A stretch of 5,647 bases of DNA, taken from assembly GCA_043813445.1 (NCBI GenBank), contig JBDRLD010000029.1, forward strand, positions 1 through 5,647, written 5' to 3'. The notes beneath the pieces are model-generated. The model was not told the DNA's origin and ran no database searches. It was given only the letters and a program-made list of their open reading frames with translations. Below, in pieces: positions 1 through 5,337 of the stretch; within the stretch, counting starts at the first letter, position 1; the number at the start of each line of letters is the position of its first letter. The position numbers and the translations under genes were made by a program. The DNA comes from JBDRLD01 sp043813445. Lineage in GTDB: Bacteria; Patescibacteriota; Patescibacteriia; JACPHY01.

Positions 1-1
1 A

Positions 2-1702
2 ACTTTTCTGGTTCGTGTCGTTGTGGATGAGATACTCAAGGTCGTCAAACTCCTGGAAAATCGTCCGCGGGTGGAACATCTTGTTGATGCAACTCGTGTG
101 TCCTGGTATTACGCAAAAGGTACTCCGGAAAAGTTTTACGACTTTTTCAAGAATACCCTCGAATTTCTCAAGCTGGAATGGACATCGCGTGATGTGGCCG
201 CGGCATTCAAACGCTTTGGGGAGTCGCTCTACGGGCATCTCGATCTCGTTCGCGGTGCCAAGCTCAGCAAGGTCGAACTCTATGCCATGGTGGATGACCC
301 ACATTTTGGCAATGAGCGATGGAGAAGCAGAGAAATATCGCACCTTGGACAGCTCATCCGCCGCTTCCGAGGACGTGTAGATCCTACGCGAGTAGTGACC
401 ATTGCCGCGGAGATTGGTATTCGTAGCACTGGAGCGTACATTGAGTACACGGACGACATTGAAGTGGTGCGCGCAGCCGAACGGTTACGAAGTACGATAC
501 ATGTCACCGTTCCCACATTAATCCGTGGATACTGCGAAGCATGTCGAATCTGTGAGATGGATCTCTCTGAATATGTGACGCTACGGATGATTATTTCCGA
601 GCGTGAGCTTCGCGAAATTTGCGAAGCATTTCCGGACGCAGCGTTGCTTATCCGACTTCTCGGTGGCAATATTACCACCCTGGAAGTATTGAGAAGGATG
701 GTCGCTCGCAAGATCTCTCTTGAGGGGCTGCAACGGTATGGAGAGCGTATCGTCGCAATTCTTGAGAGACTGCCGAGTGCAGACGTTCAAGAATGTCTTG
801 ATGTGCTTGCATGGACTGATAGTTGTGTGCTGTCTTCAGTGCGCCTTCTGGAACTTCCGGAATCTGCTCGCGCGTCGGAGCATTTTTCGGAGTTTGCACA
901 GATGAGAGGAGTACTGAGGGATCGGTTCAATGAGGATTTATTCTGGAGATGGGTGGCAAAAATCCTTTCAGCCGAGCTATCGGTATCAGTTGAACTGTTG
1001 GACCTATGCATGCAGCGCGACGTGCAGGCGGATTGTGATGGACTACTCACCTACGCACTCGCGCACGCACTGGCACGTCGCCGAGTGTACGTGCCAACTG
1101 CAGTCTCGCTCGCCCAAGAGCTCCAAGCCTGCTATTCGCGGAAACGATGCTGGAAGGGTGTGCGCGACAATGGGTATCTGGCATCTCGCCTTCTTGGAGA
1201 GACTCCGCGACAGCCCGATGAGGGACAAAATGCATCCGAATTGAGGAAGAGCGGCAAGTCTCGTACCACTATGCTGGCCACCGAAGATCAGCAGACAGAC
1301 GAGCAAGCCACTGATCAGTCGGAAACGATCGACGTTCAAACCATTCACAAGCAACTCGATCTGAGTGACGTAGTGCCGGATCGGATCGATGCCGTGGTAG
1401 CTGCACGCGCTATCTGCTACGGCTTCGGAGAGTTTGGAAAAAATCGCCCGTTTGTCGGAGAACGGTATCTCCCTGTACAGGCGGCTCGTGACAATGTCCG
1501 ACGGCATACCGATGATCCCATAGCCGCCGAGAGTGCATGGCAGTGGCTTGTGAGTATCGGGATTATCAATCTTAGGAAAAGCGGTGATTGCTGCTCACTC
1601 GATCTTCGTGATCGCAAGGCCTACTCGCGAGAGGCAAAAATAGTTGCACAGCGTGTGCGCAAGCTCTTCTACAAGACTCGCAAAGCGACAAATCCGTATT
1701 GA
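2..1702 (+). CDS. Large helical protein of unknown function, 5'-truncated by the window edge
   Basis: I do not recognise this protein. The frame is open to the left edge (seven in-frame codons precede a possible GTG start at 23, which has no Shine-Dalgarno), so the true start probably lies outside the window. Numbering from that GTG gives 559 residues. Residues 1-390 look almost entirely alpha-helical, with many Leu/Arg/Glu-rich amphipathic stretches and no signal peptide or membrane segment, so it is probably cytoplasmic. A CxxCxxC cluster (C171, C174, C177) stands out, with further scattered Cys. Residues about 395-440 are a low-complexity polar linker rich in Gln, Thr, Asp and Ser. It is followed by a compact, basic C-terminal domain (about 445-555) that ends in a helix, a strand pair (WQWLVSIGIINLRKSGDCCSL) and a Lys/Arg-rich helix. 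That shape could be winged-helix-like, which is only a guess. The TGA stop lies four bases before a terminator. That the frame is coding is well supported by its length and lack of interruptions; the function is not known. Confidence 0.85.
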   Translation, partial: TFLVRVVVDEILKVVKLLENRPRVEHLVDATRVSWYYAKGTPEKFYDFFKNTLEFLKLEWTSRDVAAAFKRFGESLYGHLDLVRGAKLSKVELYAMVDDPHFGNERWRSREISHLGQLIRRFRGRVDPTRVVTIAAEIGIRSTGAYIEYTDDIEVVRAAERLRSTIHVTVPTLIRGYCEACRICEMDLSEYVTLRMIISERELREICEAFPDAALLIRLLGGNITTLEVLRRMVARKISLEGLQRYGERIVAILERLPSADVQECLDVLAWTDSCVLSSVRLLELPESARASEHFSEFAQMRGVLRDRFNEDLFWRWVAKILSAELSVSVELLDLCMQRDVQADCDGLLTYALAHALARRRVYVPTAVSLAQELQACYSRKRCWKGVRDNGYLASRLLGETPRQPDEGQNASELRKSGKSRTTMLATEDQQTDEQATDQSETIDVQTIHKQLDLSDVVPDRIDAVVAARAICYGFGEFGKNRPFVGERYLPVQAARDNVRRHTDDPIAAESAWQWLVSIGIINLRKSGDCCSLDLRDRKAYSREAKIVAQRVRKLFYKTRKATNPY

Positions 1703-1706
1703 AATC

Positions 1707-1740
1707 AAGGCCTTCGCATAATGCGGAGGCCTTTCTCGTT
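1707..1740 (+). terminator. Intrinsic terminator after the unknown gene
   Basis: A 12-bp hairpin is formed by AAGGCCTTCGCA (1707-1718) and TGCGGAGGCCTT (1722-1733). It has one T-G wobble pair and a three-base TAA loop, and is followed by the T-rich tail TCTCGTT. It begins four bases after the TGA stop at 1700-1702, so it should end the transcript of the upstream gene. It also confirms that TGA is a real stop here. Confidence 0.85.
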
Positions 1741-1772
1741 GCGGGACTGGTAAATCAGCGCTACGATATAAC
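1739..1772 (+). promoter_or_regulatory. Possible sigma70-type promoter of the isomerase operon
   Basis: TTGCGG (1739-1744) is followed after a 17-bp spacer by TACGAT (1762-1767), a moderate -35/-10 pair. An overlapping TATAAC (1767-1772) is an alternative -10 without a good -35. Either would start transcription about 20-25 bases before the ATG at 1799. The -35 overlaps the tail of the preceding terminator, so a new promoter for the next operon is expected in this short gap. The match is weak and I saw it by eye only. Confidence 0.35.
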
Positions 1773-1786
1773 CTCATCAGTAATAC

Positions 1787-2413
1787 GTGATTGAACGTAT
1801 GCGACGATTCGCTTTTATCATGCTTGCTGCAGCGTGCATCGTGGTGCTCGCTGGTTGTAGCTCGCAGAATAATTCCACAGAGGACTTAGCAATTAATCAG
1901 GATTCTACGCAGGAAACAGCAACTATGACCGCAATATTGAAAACAAATTTCGGCGATATTACCGTAGAGCTTTTTGATGAGGAAACCCAGAAGACGGTGG
2001 AGAATTTCGTGCAGTTAGCAGGTGTTCATTTTTACGATGGAACGCAGTTCCATCGAGTTATTCCGGGATTCATGATCCAAGGTGGAGATCCGAATACGAT
2101 TCGCTATCCTGATAATTTGTCAATGCATGGAAGAGGTGATCCGGGTTATAAGTTCGAAGATGAGATCACAGAGCGAAAATTAGTACGAGGATCGCTCGCA
2201 ATGGCAAACAGCGGCCCGAATACGAATGGGAGTCAGTTTTTCATAGTCACCGCTGAGGCAGTGCCGTGGCTTGATGGGCTCCACACGAATTTCGGCCAAG
2301 TCATCGCAGGTATGGATGTTGTCGATCGTATTGAGGCGGTTGAACGCGATGCGAATGACCATCCAATACAGCCAGTCGTGCTAAATAGCACGGAAATCGT
2401 TGTTGGCGAATAA
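1787..2413 (+). CDS. Cyclophilin-type peptidyl-prolyl cis-trans isomerase, lipoprotein
   Basis: This protein catalyses cis-trans isomerisation of Xaa-Pro bonds (EC 5.2.1.8) and would act as a folding helper, anchored by lipid on the outer face of the membrane. A basic, hydrophobic N-terminus leads to the lipobox LAGC with the lipidated Cys at residue 24. A short Ser/Thr/Asn/Gln linker follows, and the cyclophilin domain spans about residues 47-207. Catalytic-site residues match CypA: FHRVIPGFMIQGGD carries R90, F95, M96 and Q98; MANSGPNTNGSQFF carries N141, Q150 and F152; W161 and H166 lie in WLDGLHTNFG. The domain is therefore complete and probably active. The start could be GTG 1787 or ATG 1799. 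The ATG gives a more usual 20-residue lipoprotein signal ending in Cys, and neither start has a clear ribosome binding site. An internal ATG at 1925 has a good one (separate entry). It is first in a tight operon with the two following genes. Confidence 0.95.
   Translation: MIERMRRFAFIMLAAACIVVLAGCSSQNNSTEDLAINQDSTQETATMTAILKTNFGDITVELFDEETQKTVENFVQLAGVHFYDGTQFHRVIPGFMIQGGDPNTIRYPDNLSMHGRGDPGYKFEDEITERKLVRGSLAMANSGPNTNGSQFFIVTAEAVPWLDGLHTNFGQVIAGMDVVDRIEAVERDANDHPIQPVVLNSTEIVVGE
1911..1927 (+). promoter_or_regulatory. Internal Shine-Dalgarno and ATG within the isomerase gene
   Basis: AGGAAACAG (1911-1919) is followed by an in-frame ATG at 1925, ten bases after the AGGA core. This ATG is residue 47 of the long form, exactly where the cyclophilin fold begins (MTAILKTNFGDITVELF, the usual start of short cytoplasmic bacterial cyclophilins). 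It may direct a second, soluble product of 162 residues lacking the lipoprotein signal. It could also be chance A/G-rich coding for the linker residues. Confidence 0.35.
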
Positions 2414-2416
2414 CCT

Positions 2417-2881
2417 ATGTTCCTTACAGTGCACGGTGCCGTTGGGGCTTTGATTGGATTCAATTCGCACTCTGGTTTTCTCGCGTTTGTTCTTGGAATC
2501 GTGTCGCACTTTATCCTCGATGCCATACCACACGGAGATGATGCTATCGGTGCTCATTGGAAAGCGAATCGCCGCATCGCGACGCTCGCGTTTATAGCTT
2601 CGGTAGATGGTTTCGTTATGGTTGTACTACTCACTGCGACTTCCGGTATGGAGTGGCTCATGCAGTCGACCATGCTTCTCGGTGTTGCTGGAGCGGTGCT
2701 TCCGGATGTGTTGCAAGGTTTGGCAAAGTGTTTTCCGAAGGCTCCTGTACTTCGGCAATGCGAGATCGTGCACGATGGCGTGCATCACTGTGTTATTCGC
2801 AGGCGACTCCCTATGGTTCCCGGCATGTTAGTTCAGGTGGCGGTGGCGTTGATGGCATATACATTGCTTAGTTTGCGGTAA
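2417..2881 (+). CDS. Small polytopic membrane protein with His/Asp motifs, function unknown
   Basis: This is a 154-residue integral membrane protein with about four hydrophobic segments (roughly 18-37, 55-75, 85-103 and 134-152). Polar residues that could bind a metal sit at the membrane borders: H6 in TVHGAVGALIG, SHFILDAIPHGD with H31, D35, H39 and D41, LPD with D97, and HDGVHH with H119, H123 and H124. The spacing resembles membrane-embedded metal-dependent hydrolases of the YdjM/DUF457 kind, where His and Asp in such motifs are conserved, but I cannot confirm membership. It starts three bases after the isomerase stop and ends two bases before the next start, so it is almost surely co-transcribed and probably translationally coupled. 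No Shine-Dalgarno precedes its ATG. No defect is visible. Confidence 0.85.
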   Translation: MFLTVHGAVGALIGFNSHSGFLAFVLGIVSHFILDAIPHGDDAIGAHWKANRRIATLAFIASVDGFVMVVLLTATSGMEWLMQSTMLLGVAGAVLPDVLQGLAKCFPKAPVLRQCEIVHDGVHHCVIRRRLPMVPGMLVQVAVALMAYTLLSLR

Positions 2882-2883
2882 AT

Positions 2884-3105
2884 ATGCGGATCACTGTCCG
2901 TGTGCACCCGAATGCGAAGCGTACGTATTTTGAACGGAGTGCTGATGGCTCCTGTGTGGCGCACGTGCGCGCGACTGCGGTAGATGGAGGAGCAAACGAG
3001 CAGCTCCTCAAACTCATCGCAACACACCTCAAAGTGAAGCGCTGGCAGGTCATGATTGTTCGAGGTGCGCGTTCACGAACTAAGCTGATTGAGGTTGACG
3101 TATAA
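2884..3105 (+). CDS. DUF167 / YggU family (UPF0235) small protein
   Basis: This 73-residue protein has the DUF167 pattern. An N-terminal strand (ITVRVHPNAKR) is followed by a second strand pair, then the family's central motif AVDGGANEQLLKLIATHL (residues 32-49, the usual P-x-(D/E)-G-x-A-N..L signature). It ends with VMIVRGARSRTKLIEV (about 56-71, the G-x-x-S-R-x-K signature). The length is close to that of short, complete members. The family is widespread and its biochemical role is not established. Two departures from the consensus are G36 where Lys is common before AN, and W55 where Ser is common before the last strand. It is the last gene of the operon, two bases after the membrane protein gene, with no Shine-Dalgarno of its own, which fits coupled translation. 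Confidence 0.88.
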   Translation: MRITVRVHPNAKRTYFERSADGSCVAHVRATAVDGGANEQLLKLIATHLKVKRWQVMIVRGARSRTKLIEVDV

Positions 3106-3160
3106 CACACCGCCAGATTCCTCGTTTTAATATATTGAGACTATGAAGCGTGCATATCAG

Positions 3161-3248
3161 TGTCATTGCGAGCCGAGGCGGAGCCGAGCGTGGCAATCCG
3201 GTACATGAGCGGACGGGATTGCCACGTCGCGGACTCCTCGCAATGACA
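3161..3248. repeat. Long palindromic intergenic repeat of the TGTCATTGCGAG type
   Basis: The ends are perfect 12-base inverted repeats: TGTCATTGCGAG (3161-3172) and CTCGCAATGACA (3237-3248). Inside lies a second perfect inverted pair, CGTGGCAATCC (3189-3199) and GGATTGCCACG (3216-3226). The parts between the arms differ in length: 16 bases on the left, including a direct repeat of GAGCCGAG at 3170-3177 and 3181-3188, and 10 on the right. The loop is about 16 bases. I know this sequence type as a dispersed palindromic element found in intergenic regions of many unrelated bacteria. It carries no gene and is likely a non-autonomous mobile unit. Short AT-rich flanks (ATAT on the left, TATA on the right) are too weak to call a target duplication. 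Confidence 0.8.
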
Positions 3249-3269
3249 TATAAAAATTATTTCCATACC

Positions 3270-3307
3270 GTAATAAACCACCCCGCGTTGGCGGGGTGGT
3301 TTATTAC
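3270..3307. terminator. Bidirectional intrinsic terminator between convergent genes
   Basis: This is a perfect 17-bp stem, GTAATAAACCACCCCGC (3270-3286) with GCGGGGTGGTTTATTAC (3291-3307), around a four-base GTTG loop. The GC-rich upper stem and A/T-rich base give a U-rich run on both strands. It lies 14 bases beyond the stop of the minus-strand TPR gene and 164 bases beyond the end of the plus-strand operon, so it should stop transcription from both sides. Confidence 0.92.
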
Positions 3308-3321
3308 TTTCGTTGCACCAA

Positions 3322-5268
3322 TTACCACTGGTATGTTGGTGTGGAGTAGATTCGGGTTCTGCCCCACGTTGGTGTCGAGAACGCGGAATTGAATATCGCG
3401 CTCCCGTAACTGGATTTTACACTCTTCGATGTTGATGGCGCAGGTGCAGTCGAGGTTGTGCTGCTTGATGTGGTTCCACTCATGCTATTCGACATCGCGG
3501 TGTCCGCAGTGTACTTATCCGTTTCCCCCATGTAGTAGTACACAATGCCTCGGTTCTTGTACAAGTCCGCATCATTAGGATCCAGCTCGATACCTTTAGT
3601 GAAGTCCGCTATAGCACTGGCATAATCTTTTAGTCCGAAATATGCCGCACCCCTATTCTTGTAGTAGCCCGCATCAGTAGGTACGAGCCCAATCGCCGTT
3701 GTGTAGTCACTTACCGCCTCACTGTGTCTTGCTGCTCGGTAGTGTTCGATTCCGCGGTCATAGTAGGCGGTTGCCTTTCCGAGCTTCGCCTCCGTATTTG
3801 TCGGCTCCAATGCCAACGCCTTGTTGTAGTCGTCGATTGCTTTGCTGTATTCGCCATTTCCAATATAGCCGGCCGCCCTTCCAATGTAGAGTTTGGCTAC
3901 ATTCGACGCGATTTCAATGGCCTGACTGTAGCTAGCCACCGCATTTGGATAGTCCTTCAAGTTGAAGTGCGTGTTGCCCCTATTGTAGTACGTCTTTGCG
4001 TCTCGCGGGTTCAATTCAATGGCCTTGTTATAGTCAACCAGCGCACTACTGTAGTTTCCTAACAAGTAGTACGTTGTTCCTCGATTGAAGCGTGTCTGTG
4101 CGTCGGAAGGATCAAGCTCAATCGCCTTGCCATAGCTGGTTATTGCGGCCGAGCTATCCGATGTGTAACTATACGCCACGCCCTTGTAGTAGTATGCTTT
4201 TGCGTCCGTCGGATCCAGGGCAATCGCACTATCAAAATCAGCCAGAGCACTGGCGTATTGTTCAAGCGCGCCGCGGCTTACTCCACGATTGACGTACGCT
4301 GTTGCACTTGGAGCGAGCGCGATAGCCTTGTCATAGTCGGTGATCGATGCTGCGAATTCGGCCATTCTGTATCTCAGTGAGCCCCTATTGATATAGGCGA
4401 TGGGGTCACTGGCATCTAACTGGATGGATGTGTCGAAGTCGGTGAGTGCTTCTGTCTTCCTTCCCAGTAGCGCCTGCGCGACGCCTCTGTTGTAGTAGGT
4501 GGTCGCGCTTGGGTTGAGCGTTATGGATTGGCCGAAGCTCGTGATTGCTGCTTCGAAATTGCCTTCTGCAGCGCTTGCTACGCCTTGATCAAAGTACAAT
4601 GTGGCGCTCTCAAGATTAGTCGGAGCGGTTGTCGCAACAGGTGGTGTTGTTGCAGGCGGCGTTGTTGTAATTGGTGGTGTTGTTGCGGGAGTGGTTGAGG
4701 TGAGCGTGGATGCGGTCGTACCAAGCCCCTTGTCGTTATTGATCGAAACCACAGATGACGTGATAGACATTCGATCGAAGTCGCCCGTAGATGCTATGGG
4801 TGACCCAACCTGATAGTTGACGAAGTATGCATCCGGGATGTCGTCAATTTGTTTATTCCAATCTTGTCCATACAGTGCAATCGCAACCGCCTCGGTTTGC
4901 ACCCAGCGGAGCGTGCCGTTGATGTCCACCGCGTATACCTTCGGGTCTGTTGTAATCTTCACCATCTTCACGCCCGGCTTGTAGGTGGCGTTTCCTCCGA
5001 TTTGAATACTACCGAGATCGGCATCGGAAATGTGTTTGACAGAATTGAAATCGCTGTACCACGTAAAGTACGTCGCCTCATTTGGGAAAACGTAGCGCTT
5101 GCCGTCACCTCCGTAGTAGTACACCGCAGGCCATGAGCCCTTGATGAGATCGCCGCCAGAGATCGTGATGGTCTCTGCGTGGGCAACTCCCGCGATCACC
5201 GCGGTGCAAACAAATACTATCGCTACAAAGAGCGACATTCGAGCATGGGGTCTTGTGCACATAGTCAT
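3322..5268 (-). CDS. Exported tetratricopeptide repeat protein with duplicated N-terminal module
   Basis: This 648-residue protein probably acts outside the membrane. Residues 1-31 form a Sec-type signal peptide: basic n-region, hydrophobic core, cleavage after VAHA. The n-region charges (R6, R10) favour starting at residue 1 or 3 over M11; no start has a Shine-Dalgarno. Residues 38-160 hold a two-part module, GDGKRYVFPNEATYFTWYSDF then NGTLRWVQTEAVAIALYGQDW plus IDDIPDAYFVNY, familiar to me from Patescibacteria exported proteins and without a known function. Residues about 185-218 are a Thr/Pro linker (TTPPITTTPPATTPP). Ten TPRs of about 34 residues fill about 219-566, each of the Y.NRG......Y..A..D...AI.L.P.D form; the ninth has about seven extra residues. 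An eleventh is cut short near 585. A Ser/Thr/Pro tail follows (595-615). TPRs usually bind proteins or peptides; the partner is unknown. The gene stands alone, convergent with the operon and divergent from secA. Confidence 0.93.
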   Translation of the reverse strand: MTMCTRPHARMSLFVAIVFVCTAVIAGVAHAETITISGGDLIKGSWPAVYYYGGDGKRYVFPNEATYFTWYSDFNSVKHISDADLGSIQIGGNATYKPGVKMVKITTDPKVYAVDINGTLRWVQTEAVAIALYGQDWNKQIDDIPDAYFVNYQVGSPIASTGDFDRMSITSSVVSINNDKGLGTTASTLTSTTPATTPPITTTPPATTPPVATTAPTNLESATLYFDQGVASAAEGNFEAAITSFGQSITLNPSATTYYNRGVAQALLGRKTEALTDFDTSIQLDASDPIAYINRGSLRYRMAEFAASITDYDKAIALAPSATAYVNRGVSRGALEQYASALADFDSAIALDPTDAKAYYYKGVAYSYTSDSSAAITSYGKAIELDPSDAQTRFNRGTTYYLLGNYSSALVDYNKAIELNPRDAKTYYNRGNTHFNLKDYPNAVASYSQAIEIASNVAKLYIGRAAGYIGNGEYSKAIDDYNKALALEPTNTEAKLGKATAYYDRGIEHYRAARHSEAVSDYTTAIGLVPTDAGYYKNRGAAYFGLKDYASAIADFTKGIELDPNDADLYKNRGIVYYYMGETDKYTADTAMSNSMSGTTSSSTTSTAPAPSTSKSVKSSYGSAIFNSAFSTPTWGRTRIYSTPTYQW

Positions 5269-5301
5269 AGTACGTTACGCTGATGGGGCAAATGTACGCT
5301 C

Positions 5302-5310
5302 AGTATAGCA
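5302..5310 (-). promoter_or_regulatory. Extended -10 promoter for the TPR protein gene
   Basis: Read on the minus strand, TGCTATACT is a full extended -10 element (TGn followed by TATACT, five of six to consensus). Transcription would start near 5295, giving a leader of about 26 bases before the ATG at 5268. No good -35 is seen, which fits an extended -10 promoter. The secA promoter must lie in the same 69-base gap and may overlap it. Confidence 0.55.
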
Positions 5311-5337
5311 TAGGGATGATAGGAATATTCCACAGGC

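Noticed and set aside
280..711. Minus-strand open frame of 143 codons opposite the first gene
   Set aside because: It lies wholly inside the long plus-strand gene, is rich in Arg/Ser as expected for an antisense shadow, and has no recognisable domain.
1043..1507. Minus-strand open frame of 154 codons opposite the first gene
   Set aside because: Another antisense shadow. It has no promoter, no ribosome binding site and no domain, and the plus frame is uninterrupted across it.
3106..3160. AT-rich TTTTAATATATTGAGA as a promoter
   Set aside because: No plausible gene starts downstream on either strand and there is no -35 partner. It is more likely just the AT-rich end of the operon's transcript region.
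3161..3248. Possible CRISPR repeat or RNA gene
   Set aside because: There is only one inverted element and no regularly spaced direct repeats with spacers. The sequence matches a dispersed palindromic unit rather than a tRNA or other named RNA.
3150..3392. Plus-strand open frame of 80 codons over the intergenic region
   Set aside because: It runs through the palindromic repeat and the terminator hairpin and into the end of the TPR gene, so it is almost surely not translated.
3505..4618. Periodic DNA repeats of about 102 bases
   Set aside because: The periodicity is fully explained by the 34-residue TPR units of the coded protein, and the reading frame is intact throughout.
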